Below, in pieces: positions 1 through 9,656 of a stretch of 64,000 bases of DNA. A program made the position numbers and the translations under genes. The notes beneath the pieces were generated by a model that was not told the origin of the DNA, made no database searches, and worked only from the letters and a program-made list of their open reading frames with translations. The first letter of the stretch is position 1. The number at the start of each line of letters is the position of its first letter. Source of the DNA: Semisulcospira habei (lineage: Eukaryota; Mollusca; Gastropoda; Semisulcospiridae); the NCBI GenBank assembly GCA_036245525.1, contig BTPG01000005.1, positions 212,611,992 to 212,675,991 of the forward strand, in the 5' to 3' direction.

Positions 1-3000
1 GTTTTGTGTGCTAAACAGTGGATGATCTTTTGGGTAGTCAGACGTGTCATACATGTGTAATTCTGTTTTCATGTCTTCATAAAAGTCTTCAGTACACACA
101 TCTATGATCATAGAGTCAGTGTCAGTGTATAGCAGACGACACTCAGGATACTTTGGTTTGAAGTAATCATAATAAAATTCAAGCATCAAAAGTTTTGACA
201 ATTCAAGAATTGCCATACCAATGAATACTGGCTTGTCCAGTTTGACAATCTTTTTTTTTGAGTGACACTGCATACAATGATGGATGAAACTCTTTGTACC
301 CTGTGTACTGTGGCTTACCTGTAAGTTTAATTGCACCCGATTCAGTTGTTACTAGTCTCACATCTTTGCGGTGATGAGGATTTTCCATAGTCTTCCCAAA
401 ACAGGCATTGTTCATAAGCTTAAAGAAGTCTTTGTCAAATGCAGTGTTGCCGTCCCTTGCACGTAATGTTGTGTTCTTCATTATATAATCTTTCATGAAA
501 GCACTCTGATCAAATTGAATTCCTCTGTGAACTTTCTTTAGTACTAACCCATGCCTGATGTAAAACTGTAACAATCGATAGTGACAAACGTAATTGAATT
601 TGTCATTCAAATTTGGTACAAGTTTAGTGTCTTCTTTTTTTCCTGTCATACTCATTTTCTCAACTGCTAATGGATAATCATTGTGGTAATCATGTAGATG
701 GTGTGGGTACTCTAGGTCTACTTCAAAGATCCAACCCTTCGCGTCGTTTCGGTCAAGATTCATAATATTGTTTGTTAACCCTGTTATGTCATACTGTGAC
801 AAATCATACAGACAAAAGTTTTTCAAGGGCAATAACTCACACATTGCGAACCCATACAAATTGTTAGCGTCAAGGTACGTAATGAATGACCTTGACCTTG
901 AGGGGTCAAACCCAAGGTCACCATAACCGTCCAGATATTTATTGTTGGCTCTGGCATAATTGTTCGCTGCAATACTAATCCCTCCCCTCAATCCACGTTC
1001 CACCATTTCACCCATCGTACGATCAGACAACAGGTCTATAAATATCTTACTGGATTTCAAAAATGCATCCCATGTCATGCCAGGACTAGTTATGTAACAG
1101 GCAGGGTCAAGCTTGTAGTGTAACAAACCCTTTTCACGGTAACTTTCAAATACGTCTGCTAGCAAGCAAACATCAGCTTTCAAGTACTGGTCGTGGTAGT
1201 CACCAATTGTCTGACACCCTAGTTTCTCCCACGCATCAAGAGCTTGTTGGTAATCAGAGTCAGAAATACCTTTACCATTAAGTGTAGAATAAAATTTCTC
1301 TTTTGGTGGCAGTCTTGTTTCCTCAAACACAACCCAGTGATCAATGTACTCATACGGATACACACCTTTCTTAATCAAGTCTGGTTCAAAATATTTACTC
1401 GTTATTGGATACTCAGTTAGTCCATCTGCCAAACTAGCAAGACCTAAAGACAAATGTTGCATGGAGTCATAAAATGCTAATTTGTTGTCCAGCCTAAAAG
1501 TCAAGTATTTTTCAGTTGTCTGTGCAATACAACTAATGTTTTTGTAAGATTCATCTACAGCCTGCATGATAATGTGTGAATCATATCCTTTGAGATTGTG
1601 AAAAAAGATTGGTAACTTATATGTCTTAGGATCTGTTTTTAATAACAAGTTACAATTGTTATGGGCAGCACCTCTGTAACGTCCAGTTATGTGATCATGG
1701 TCACGAACTTTATCACCCCCCAGAGGCTGTTCACAAATCCAACACATCTCAGCTGTATCAAAATTCTGTTTGTCTTCTTCTGTCATCACCAAAGGCATCT
1801 GACTTGTTGTGAGATATTGAACTACCTGACTGTACAGATGTCTCATTTCTGTTAAAAACAGACATGCTGCATTTTCACCCCTGTAGATAACAGGTTCTGT
1901 ATGCTGTCCATCTGACCTAACAATAATGTATCCAAAAGAACACACCACTTGGTCACTTAGTTTTATAGTCTTTGGTAATGACTCTGGAACAGGACCCTCA
2001 TATGGTACTACCAGTGATTCAAAATCAGCATACACTACAAACGGCAGCTTTTGTTGATTCCCATAGTTCTTAAAATATACTTGACTACCAGGATCTGGAT
2101 ACTTAAGTACAGTTTGTATGTCATCAGCTGATCTGCAGTGTAAAACATGTTTGTGTCCCACTGCAATAGAAGAAAATCTTTGTAAACATTTTTTACACAC
2201 TTCCTGTTTGCCATTGTGTTTTGTTGTATGCCCATGAATTAGACGTGACATATTTCTGATAATTGTATAGTGGAAGTTATTGTTATCACCGGCAGGGCCT
2301 ATTAGCAACATGTCAACATGTTTATCTTCTGACTGCCCATATATTGGAGCCAGTGGTGATATTCTAATGGGTTGTAACTTGTCAACAGACTCATTATCCC
2401 ACACAAACACATTTACAGATATACCAGGATTTAGTTTTTCAAACAAGTCTATGTCTTCTATTTTAACAGGGAACTCAATGCCACTGAAGTTGAGTTCATT
2501 TACAAATTTGGTGTAGTTAGATACGCGATCAGGTCTTGTTTTTACAAAGTGTAGTTTAGCAATCACACACCACATGAAACAATAGTTGTCTTTGTTCTGT
2601 ATATTAACAACAGCCTTTTTGTTTGCAACCTCTGTTGGCAGTGGTATCCATGCTTTACCTAATATAGGATGATACCTTGACTGTTTCAATTGTAGTTCAT
2701 GTACATGTCCTTTATGCCAACCAGACCCCTTCATTCTTGCTCTGTCAATTGCTTGGAGGAAGTCAGGTAATAGTCTGTCTCTAAACACATTCTTCAGTTC
2801 TCTTCTTGTGTTAACTGTGTGTTGTCTTGTTGAGATATATGATACAACCACTTCACCGTCTACTCTAGTAAATTCTATTTTAGCAACAATCTGAATCTTT
2901 ACACTGCCTGTAAGAAGATTTTCTTGTATGACAGAAAAAGATCTTTCTATTGATTCATAGACATTGTTAGTATTAGATATAGGTAAGTCTGTTGTGTGAA

Positions 3001-3052
3001 ACACGTTTCTTAAACCTGATGAGCCTGATGAGCTTTGAGCATTGTCCGTCAT
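1..3052 (-). CDS. polB: Family B (protein-primed type) DNA polymerase, frameshifted near its 3' end and cut by the window edge
   Basis: Replicative polymerase of the element. The first frame (3052 to 203) gives 949 codons. Visible parts in order: a Cys/His zinc-ribbon-like patch (residues 286-306), Exo I around DFE (342-345), an HNH/endonuclease VII-like Cys-His insert with DHDHITGRYRG (437-470), Exo II around NLKGYD (487-492), Exo III (619-633), polymerase motif A DANNLYG (728-734) and motif B NNACFGKTMEN (881-891). Motif C, YTDTDS, is encoded at 129-112 but in another frame, beyond an A9 run (251-259, read as T9 on the plus strand). The gene is therefore broken, or misassembled, at residue ~932. 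The downstream frame stays open to position 1. The start is the ATG directly after an AAATAAAA-type motif. Confidence 0.9.
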
Positions 3053-3130
3053 TTTTATTTGTCCGACAAAATAATAAATGAAAAAAATATTACCACTGAC
3101 ACACCATATGTAATACTGTATTATCTGTAG

Positions 3131-3526
3131 TTATGGTAAACAAGTCACCCACTTCCCTGGTGTTTGACTTGAAGTCTTGACCTGCAGATGTAATATCACT
3201 TTATTGAATGTAACACTTTCAATATAACAATGTAGTTTTCTTAGTTGATCAAATATATCTTCACACAGTACCTCAAACCAACGCAAGTGGCCACTGTTAG
3301 CATTATAAACTTTAAAAGCATTTGTCTTAAGATCAACAGTCTCATAATCATAACGTGGTAATCCATCTGAATATTCCAAAGTAACATTATATGTCGTGTA
3401 TATTCTTATTGTCGGTGTTGAGAGTTTAAAGCTGGGTCCAAACACACGTGATTTTAAGTCATAAAAACACTTAACATCTTTGAAGCATTCTGTAACATCA
3501 AACACTTGGGTTTGTCCGTCTGTCAT
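3131..3526 (-). CDS. Hypothetical protein of the virus-like element, 131 aa
   Basis: It sits between the polymerase and the ATPase on the same strand and starts with the same N-terminal MTD as the polymerase, right after a TAATAAAA motif. The product is small and soluble-looking, with no signal peptide, membrane segment or recognisable catalytic motif. It contains several alternating-hydrophobicity stretches compatible with beta structure. I do not recognise the family. By position it could be a minor virion protein or a replication accessory protein, but that is inference from context only. Confidence 0.6.
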   Translation of the reverse strand: MTDGQTQVFDVTECFKDVKCFYDLKSRVFGPSFKLSTPTIRIYTTYNVTLEYSDGLPRYDYETVDLKTNAFKVYNANSGHLRWFEVLCEDIFDQLRKLHCYIESVTFNKVILHLQVKTSSQTPGKWVTCLP

Positions 3527-3553
3527 TTTTATTAGTCAAGACAAATGTATAAA

Positions 3554-4165
3554 TTAATTTACTAACCCACACCCTGTGGGCTGATCTGTCTTTAAAATGA
3601 GCTTTAGATGCTTAGTTGATTTCAGTTTATTTTTCACATCATCCCGTTCATGCTTATTTGGGATGACGTCGTTCTCTCTGAGACAGTCTTCAAAGCTGTC
3701 ACGGTCCTTACAGTAAAACAAACAGATAAACTTTAACTGTTCTCGAAAATCTTTCAGTACAGCATTATATTTCTGAGTGAGAATCCATACACTTACATTT
3801 GCATGTCTACCACTGAAGGCAAGTTCTGCTAGAGTGTTTCTCTTTTTGACAATGTCTTTCTCTGCTGAGCAGTCATCAACAATAAACAACGTTGGCTGTC
3901 CTTCAAATTGCTTGTAAAAATATTGTAGGTAGTCATTCAGTTTTTTCTCAGGGTCGACTAAGTAAATGTTGCTGTCAGTCCAAATGAATAAACGGTTGTG
4001 ATAAGCTTTGTTATGTTTGATTGTAGGACAAAATATTACTATGTTTTCAAAATGATGGATGTATCTTGTTTGTAATAGGTTAATAACAAATTCAGTTTTA
4101 CCACACCCTGTGGCACCACAAAACAATCCACAGTGTGGGTCAAGTGTCATTAAGCTCCGGTTCAT
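3554..4165 (-). CDS. DNA-packaging ATPase (A32/FtsK-HerA-like P-loop)
   Basis: Predicted genome-packaging motor ATPase, 203 aa. The Walker A motif GATGCGKT is at residues 17-24, very close to the N-terminus as in Polinton and NCLDV packaging ATPases. A Walker B-like LFIVDD lies at 93-98, and SVWILTQ (about 128-134) fits the following sensor strand. The in-frame ORF extends upstream to a TTG, but the ATG at 4165 is the plausible start: it follows a TGTGTATTAAA motif of the kind seen before the other genes of the element. It lies 18 bp downstream of the capsid gene stop on the same strand. The frame is intact. Confidence 0.85.
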   Translation of the reverse strand: MNRSLMTLDPHCGLFCGATGCGKTEFVINLLQTRYIHHFENIVIFCPTIKHNKAYHNRLFIWTDSNIYLVDPEKKLNDYLQYFYKQFEGQPTLFIVDDCSAEKDIVKKRNTLAELAFSGRHANVSVWILTQKYNAVLKDFREQLKFICLFYCKDRDSFEDCLRENDVIPNKHERDDVKNKLKSTKHLKLILKTDQPTGCGLVN

Positions 4166-4183
4166 TTTAATACACAATATAAT

Positions 4184-5470
4184 TTAATACATGACACCCT
4201 TTAGTCTGCTCTCTTCTATGCTCAGTTGTGCGTCATAAATCAGGTACAAATATATATTTATGGCTGCAGCAGTTTCAACCTTTTTTTGTATCTGAATTGT
4301 AATCCCGTCACTGCCATTTTCAACCTTTCGACCTGACCCATGAAGGTAGTCGTCATCCGTACTACGAAGGTCTAACCAAAGAGCGTACTTATTTGTCAGG
4401 TATTGACCAATTCTTACGTCATACAGATGTAGATCTTTGCACGCAATGTTTGCAGGTTTATCTCTAATCCTTCCACCCGCAAAATACTTTGTGATCTCAT
4501 CGTAGTATTGATAAGGTAACAAACCTGAAGCGTACACTTGATTAGGACGGCCTTCGGTTGTACAAGACAAATGTGTAATCTTTGGATTGTAGAATTTTAC
4601 TGAATCCCGTTTGTATGGACTCACCGGTTCAACAAACAACATAAGAATACCTTTCAGTGACCTGGCAGGTGTGTTCAAGTTTATGTTCCACATTGGGTCG
4701 CTCTTGTCTTTGGGTATTAAACTATGTCTAATCACCCTGTCATAATAAATCGGTAGTTTTGTCTTGTACTGATTTTGAATGAGAGTAGCTAAATAATCAT
4801 GTGTGACAATTTCATATTCCAAAGAAATGTTAGAGATCTTATATGTTGCACTGAGATCAGATGATTTTATAACTTTGGAGTAGTCATTGAAAGTTAGTTC
4901 AAAGCTCAGATGGTCATTCAGTGCCCCTTGATAATAAGGCAAATGAGCTATTAGGATTTCAAACTCAAGTGGAATGTAAAATCTAGTTCCATATGTTTCT
5001 GCTATAATAACTTCCTTGGCTACCCCAGTAGTTACCTTATCTCTGGCATCGATTCGAAGTTTACCAACATTATCTGACTGTATGCCTTGGTAAATACGAT
5101 CTTCTCGTTCTTCTCTTGTGAGCCACAAATCTTTGTAACAGTAAAACACATCGGAATCATCAAGACTAAACACTTCCTGTCCTTCAAGTTTTACTTTGAT
5201 AGTTCTAACAATTGCTCTACCAAGATTGTTAACTAGTGTTCTGTTTATGTCTGTGTCTGATGAAAGTTCAATATTAAATGCAAGGCGTGCAGTACCAGGA
5301 ACAATAACGTCACTGGGGCCTAGGTTTGGAAACTTGACTGTAAGTGTTTGATTCTGGTCTATGGTACTTGGATTGTTTGTGATGACAATTGATTGTCTAT
5401 TGCCCTTAACACCGAGAGGCTCACGTAGTTTTCTGTATGGGTCTAACTTTGATCCGTAAGACTGTGTCAT
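4184..5470 (-). CDS. Major capsid protein candidate (double jelly-roll type)
   Basis: 428 aa from the ATG at 5470, which directly follows CATAATAAAA. The protein is rich in beta-prone segments, has no membrane segment, and has the size and gene order (next to the packaging ATPase) of Polinton/adintovirus double jelly-roll major capsid proteins. It resembles the conserved uncharacterised capsid-like proteins found in many invertebrate genomes. The identification rests on overall resemblance and context, not on a catalytic motif. The frame is complete. A profile-profile search against Polinton capsid structures would settle it. Confidence 0.75.
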   Translation of the reverse strand: MTQSYGSKLDPYRKLREPLGVKGNRQSIVITNNPSTIDQNQTLTVKFPNLGPSDVIVPGTARLAFNIELSSDTDINRTLVNNLGRAIVRTIKVKLEGQEVFSLDDSDVFYCYKDLWLTREEREDRIYQGIQSDNVGKLRIDARDKVTTGVAKEVIIAETYGTRFYIPLEFEILIAHLPYYQGALNDHLSFELTFNDYSKVIKSSDLSATYKISNISLEYEIVTHDYLATLIQNQYKTKLPIYYDRVIRHSLIPKDKSDPMWNINLNTPARSLKGILMLFVEPVSPYKRDSVKFYNPKITHLSCTTEGRPNQVYASGLLPYQYYDEITKYFAGGRIRDKPANIACKDLHLYDVRIGQYLTNKYALWLDLRSTDDDYLHGSGRKVENGSDGITIQIQKKVETAAAINIYLYLIYDAQLSIEESRLKGVMY

Positions 5471-5510
5471 TTTTATTATGCACAATAAAAAATAATAAAT
5501 TAATAAAACA
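5471..5510. promoter_or_regulatory. 40-bp divergent promoter region between capsid gene and small ORF
   Basis: Only 40 bp separate the two divergent start codons, and the stretch is almost pure A/T. On the capsid side the start is preceded by TTGTGCATAATAAAA; on the other side by TTAATAAAACA. The same TTGT...TAAAA pattern precedes most start codons of the element, so it is probably the core promoter of its genes. Confidence 0.5.
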
Positions 5511-5747
5511 ATGGCAGCGGGAGGATTTGGTCATGAAGATTTTGAAATGGATGACATGAATGTCTCAGATACCAGTATCACAGATATGACTGGAATGGTA
5601 ACTAGTAGTAGTATGTATCATGAACTGTTAAAAGACAAAGTAAACTCATTTTATGACAGTGTTGGAGTGCGCCCAGATGTAATAGATCCTAATCAGTTTG
5701 AATATGATAAAGGACACTTATTTGTAATACAGACAGAGGGAAAATAA
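5511..5747 (+). CDS. Small acidic protein, 78 aa; possible zero-frame part of a -1 frameshift product
   Basis: The ATG follows TAATAAAACA. The product is acidic and Met/Ser/Thr/Asp-rich at the N-terminus and ends at TAA 5745-5747. The last three bases before the stop finish a GGGAAAA heptamer (5738-5744). The -1 frame entered there has no stop for 341 codons and leads into the membrane protein gene below. Either this is a programmed frameshift that makes a fusion of roughly 418 aa, or a single-base indel has split an original gene. I do not recognise a domain. Confidence 0.6.
   Translation: MAAGGFGHEDFEMDDMNVSDTSITDMTGMVTSSSMYHELLKDKVNSFYDSVGVRPDVIDPNQFEYDKGHLFVIQTEGK
5738..5744 (+). promoter_or_regulatory. 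Candidate -1 ribosomal frameshift site GGGAAAA
   Basis: The heptamer fits X XXY YYZ when read in the upstream frame (G GGA AAA) and is followed at once by TAA. The downstream -1 frame is open to 6766. No downstream pseudoknot was computed. Confidence 0.5.
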
Positions 5748-6766
5748 ATCTAACACATAAAAACAATCCTTCTAATTTTAGAGCTTTAAGTACAATTAAA
5801 GGTGAAGTCGGTGGTAACTCTGGGTTGGCAAGGTACCTTGGTATTGGTGGGTCTCCTGTCACACCAAGACTGGTTAGTGCCCTTCACGACACACAAACAA
5901 AGTTGCCAACAGGGCAACAAATTGAAATGGCACCAGTAACAAGCCTACCAGAAATAGCAAACACAGTGATACAAGAAACCTCATTTACTGAAGGACAAAT
6001 AAATGATGCTATGAAAACAATAGATGATCCACCTTTGTCAATGCGGGAGATTATAGGGTTGGATAAATCACTGCAGACGATAAGAGGTGAGATGGTAAAT
6101 AACGTAGCCAAACTAGGTGAGTTTGATAAACACATAGAACGTGAAAAAGAGAAACTAACTACTGCAGACAATGGAAATCTTGACACAGAAATGAAAGAAA
6201 GAATACAACACAGATTAAATGATTTGCAGATAGAAAGATCAGGGCGGTTAGAAGTGATTAGTATTGGGAGACAAAAACTTAAAACCCAAGTTAACAGAAT
6301 TAGAGAAACTATTCAGAAAATACTTCACGAAGACACTACTCTGGCTGAGAGACTAAAAACACTTTTCAGAGAGCAGGGTATCACTATTGCAAGTTTAATT
6401 ACTGCTCTTGGATTTATTATTAGTACTGTTGTGTTAGCTGTCTCCAGGGTTGGGGGCACAAGCGGTGGTGGGGGTTCAACCCCGGCACCGCCAGGTCTGC
6501 CAGCACCACCAGGCCCCCCAGCACCAACTGACCCAAAAGATTTACAGTCATGGGTAAAGAAACAACTGTCTCACATATCAGACCTGCTTAAGAAATTGGC
6601 TCTGAAAGCAATGGATTCATTACCCTCTATTTTAGGCACAGTTTTCAGCTGGCCTATTAGTACTACAGCAAAGGTAGTAGGATTTATGGCAGAAAATGTT
6701 TGGGTCTTTTTGGTGACAGTAGGAGGGTTAATGGTGGGTTATTTAATGAAACAGGTAAAGAAGTAA
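5744..6766 (+). CDS. Two-segment membrane protein with Pro/Gly-rich linker, reached by -1 frame
   Basis: The frame is open from the heptamer at 5738 to the stop at 6766. There is no ATG near its beginning, only an alternative TTG at 5825, which supports translation by frameshift from the 78-aa ORF. Visible parts: a long charged, helical, coiled-coil-like region; a hydrophobic segment (encoded about 6385-6445); a Gly/Pro linker with repeated APPG-type units (about 6455-6530); an amphipathic Leu/Lys region; and a C-terminal membrane segment ending in KQVKK. It could be a virion membrane or entry-related protein, but I do not recognise the family. It overlaps the convergent gene by 24 bp. Confidence 0.65.
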   Translation: MNLTHKNNPSNFRALSTIKGEVGGNSGLARYLGIGGSPVTPRLVSALHDTQTKLPTGQQIEMAPVTSLPEIANTVIQETSFTEGQINDAMKTIDDPPLSMREIIGLDKSLQTIRGEMVNNVAKLGEFDKHIEREKEKLTTADNGNLDTEMKERIQHRLNDLQIERSGRLEVISIGRQKLKTQVNRIRETIQKILHEDTTLAERLKTLFREQGITIASLITALGFIISTVVLAVSRVGGTSGGGGSTPAPPGLPAPPGPPAPTDPKDLQSWVKKQLSHISDLLKKLALKAMDSLPSILGTVFSWPISTTAKVVGFMAENVWVFLVTVGGLMVGYLMKQVKK

Positions 6767-7993
6767 TATACCTAATCCTGTTAATCCTATTGTCAATGCG
6801 GTTCTTTCTGACTCATGTGTGTCAGGGATTGGTAGCGGTGTTTGGGGCGTTACTGGCTGTATGGGTGTTGGGGCAGGGGAAGTAACCACCTGTAATGGTT
6901 TTATCAACAGTACAGGCGCAGTGGTTCCTCCTAAGTTTACAGATTGATTGAGACTGAGTTTTTGACCAACACCTGCAACAACTATTTCATCATTATAATT
7001 TGTTATTGTACCCATTTGGAGTTGAAGGTCAGATGGTAACATGTATAACCCGATGCCTACTACAAAGTCAACTTTTGATCTGGCATATCTGAGTACGTCT
7101 TGGTAGCGTTGTATGCTTGATGGTAGATCGACTGTTGAGTTAATTGAATCTTCTAAGTTAGCGAGAAACTGTTTTTGAGATTCAAAATTTCCACTTCCAT
7201 TCAAAATGTTTGATTTTGTTAGTGATTGTGCACCTAGTATACACCAGACATATGTTCTGATAGACTCATTTACGCGCTCGACTCCTGCTTGAGTAAACCC
7301 GTCACTCCTGTCTAAAATAAATGTGGTCCACGCATTAGACTGCTTCTGTTCAATTGAGCCTAACCAGACTTGTGATTTTGATGAGAATGAAGTGAAACCA
7401 GGGTAGTAATCTTGTGGGTATTGTCTGTGACTCATAGCATAATACAATGTACCAATGCCGTTGTGATCATCAAGTTTTTGTGTAAAGTCATACCTGGTAC
7501 CGGGGTTGATGTTAAATTCATTACAGATGCGTTCAAATGCTTTCATATCCATGGGGTTGTTATACCTGTTGAAACTGGATTCAGTGGGTAGAGGTGTATG
7601 CAGTTCTGACAGTATATGTCTAAGCTGGTAATAAACATGAAAACGATATACTGACCTAATAAGTTTGTTTGAGTGATTCAAGTGGTCTGTGAATGAAACA
7701 CCACAGCCTGTAGTAGAACACAGTATAGCAAAGTTAAGTTGATTTTGAAACATCTGTAGTGGACTTGAAGACCACTTTCTTGCAGTAGCATCGTCTGTTA
7801 TTGGAGGGTTTAGATATTGATCAAAGGGGTTGGGTACTTTCACTTGAAATAAATCTTGTTCGTTTACAGCTATATCAAGCTGGTTTAATTGAATTATTTT
7901 CTGTTCATAAGTAGGTGCGACATTGTATTTAGCATCCACATTAAATTGAAATGTGTTTGTAGTGGTAATGGTTGGTGATTTAAATTCCATCAT
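6743..7993 (-). CDS. Hypothetical structural-type protein with C-terminal membrane anchor, 416 aa
   Basis: The open frame extends to 8206, but the tandem ATGs at 7993/7990 are the likely start because the divergent neighbour begins at 8019. The body (residues ~1-360) is soluble-looking. It is followed by a Pro/Thr linker with repeated PxP units and a single hydrophobic C-terminal segment rich in Leu/Ile/Gly, ending LLLYLFH. This layout (head, Pro-rich stalk, anchor) suits a surface or minor virion protein. I see no enzyme motif. The last 24 bp overlap the convergent gene ending at 6766. Confidence 0.65.
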   Translation of the reverse strand: MMEFKSPTITTTNTFQFNVDAKYNVAPTYEQKIIQLNQLDIAVNEQDLFQVKVPNPFDQYLNPPITDDATARKWSSSPLQMFQNQLNFAILCSTTGCGVSFTDHLNHSNKLIRSVYRFHVYYQLRHILSELHTPLPTESSFNRYNNPMDMKAFERICNEFNINPGTRYDFTQKLDDHNGIGTLYYAMSHRQYPQDYYPGFTSFSSKSQVWLGSIEQKQSNAWTTFILDRSDGFTQAGVERVNESIRTYVWCILGAQSLTKSNILNGSGNFESQKQFLANLEDSINSTVDLPSSIQRYQDVLRYARSKVDFVVGIGLYMLPSDLQLQMGTITNYNDEIVVAGVGQKLSLNQSVNLGGTTAPVLLIKPLQVVTSPAPTPIQPVTPQTPLPIPDTHESERTALTIGLTGLGILLLYLFH

Positions 7994-8018
7994 GTTCTTT
8001 TTATATGAGATAATAAAA
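7994..8018. promoter_or_regulatory. 25-bp divergent promoter region
   Basis: Twenty-five A/T-rich bases separate divergent ATGs at 7993 and 8019. On the plus side the start is immediately preceded by GATAATAAAA, the same start-proximal motif as at other genes of the element. Confidence 0.45.
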
Positions 8019-8716
8019 ATGTTTATCACATTAACAAATCTTGACACAAGCAAACCAGTGTGGTTAACTAATGGGATTGATAATCGTGATGGTAGCAAGG
8101 CTGTAGCTATCCATGAAATTTCTATACAGTAAAATGGTTTAATATAGAAGATGATATAAATTATTATGTATCTGTTAGTAATGAATCCTCTCCTATTGAG
8201 AACCATAAAATAACATCTGGGTATTATGACTTTTGTACATTAGCTAACTGGTTTCAAAGTAAAATAAAAATTAAAGCAACTTTAAATCCAGCTAACTTAC
8301 TTGTTACATTAGAATTTTCTTCTGAGCGTAGGATAACATTTTCAAAAGATCTTCTATTATTACTTGGTTTAATAAATGAAACTGAAGCTAAAACAAAGCT
8401 TTGGAAAATAGAGATGATTGATGGAAAATTAACTGGAAAATATCCTGTTCATTTGTCAGTACACACAGTATTTAATGTGTATTTGGAAGAACTAAACACG
8501 ACTGAGAATGTACACAATGGAAAGCCTTCGACTTTGTTGAGATGCTTGCCAACTGGAACTGCTCCATATTGTGAAAGTGTGGTTGCTAGATTTCCTAATT
8601 TACAGTTTAAAAAATTAGGTGCCAGTTTCTTTGAGTCACTGTGTATATCTGTAACTAATCAAGATAACAAACCAGTTGTTATGCATGATTTTAGTGTTGT
8701 GTTAGAAATTAAATAA
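8019..8716 (+). pseudogene. Structural-type protein of the element, split by a frameshift at ~8130
   Basis: An ATG directly after AATAAAA opens a frame that stops after 37 codons (TAA 8130-8132). The -1 frame from about 8129 is then open to 8716, a further ~195 codons with uniform composition, ending in a beta-rich C-terminus (VVLEIK). No slippery heptamer lies at the junction (ATACAGT), so an indel is more likely than programmed shifting. The second part also contains an in-frame ATG at 8414, which would give only the last 100 residues. From its size, beta-rich character and position it may be a penton or minor capsid protein, by inference only. Confidence 0.6.
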
Positions 8717-8736
8717 TTTTATTTTTGTTTATAAAA

Positions 8737-9630
8737 ATGAGTGGCCTTGGTCCAAAGCCGAGAATCATACCAGTTGCATATCCAGTAACAGAGTTGAAAG
8801 ATTTGGCAGACGTACAGGATTTTGAGAAGGAAGGGGAAATTGGAGAAATATATGGTTTTGAACTTGATTCAACTGATATGTACAAGCGGAAAGTAATTGT
8901 TGACATGAAAGATGGTGAAAGACAGATTCCTAAACTTGGTCAGCTTCGTGATGTTACTGTACCTGTTGCACCTAATCTTGTAAATAATGCGCCCTACAAC
9001 TTAATACATGTGGGTAATAAGTGGGTTGTTTCACCTGTACCGCCTGCACCTACACCTGCACCAACAATTGACTGGGACATAAAGATTGAATTTATTAGTC
9101 CTTATGTATACACTGATGACGAAGGTGCCTTAGTGTTTAGGAAGGTTGTTAATTCTGGGCCGCTGATTGTAAGCCTTGTTCCTAGTTTTGCCCCAGACAA
9201 CAATAGCAGAGATAAACTGAAAGTTGAAAATTATGAGAAACGACGGTATCTTCTTACAACTAGAAAGGGAAGATCAGATACTTCTGTTGTGTTTATGCTA
9301 GGAAGCTTAGTCGTGGCTAGAGAAGCGACAATAGTATTTGAAATTATCTTGAGATCTATAGCTTCTGTGAAAGAGGCAAATATAGCACAAGGAATCAAAC
9401 TTACATGGGATGAAACAGTATCAGAATCAACAAAGGTCTTTATTGCTATTACAAAAAATGTAGATGTTATTAATGTTTCGAGCAGTATTCTCGCTGTCAA
9501 GGTGGTTGTCGACAAAACAACTTTTGTTCGTCTAAGTTACATAAACCTTGAACACATTGATCTTGTTTCATTTTATTATGCTAGCAAATTATATACTCTT
9601 GATGAGTTGCAAAATGTAATTGCTGATTAA
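8737..9630 (+). CDS. Hypothetical protein, 297 aa, with Pro/Ala-rich hinge
   Basis: The start is taken at the ATG after TTGTTTATAAAA; an upstream in-frame TTG at 8725 is less likely. A hinge of alternating Pro-Ala-Pro-Thr (residues ~100-116) separates an N-terminal region of about 95 residues from a C-terminal, beta-prone region with no membrane segment. The hinge suggests a fibre- or spike-like two-domain virion protein. I do not recognise it. It is co-directional with its neighbours, 20 bp after the previous stop. Confidence 0.65.
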   Translation: MSGLGPKPRIIPVAYPVTELKDLADVQDFEKEGEIGEIYGFELDSTDMYKRKVIVDMKDGERQIPKLGQLRDVTVPVAPNLVNNAPYNLIHVGNKWVVSPVPPAPTPAPTIDWDIKIEFISPYVYTDDEGALVFRKVVNSGPLIVSLVPSFAPDNNSRDKLKVENYEKRRYLLTTRKGRSDTSVVFMLGSLVVAREATIVFEIILRSIASVKEANIAQGIKLTWDETVSESTKVFIAITKNVDVINVSSSILAVKVVVDKTTFVRLSYINLEHIDLVSFYYASKLYTLDELQNVIAD

Positions 9631-9656
9631 ATAAAAAATATTTGACAATAAAAAAA

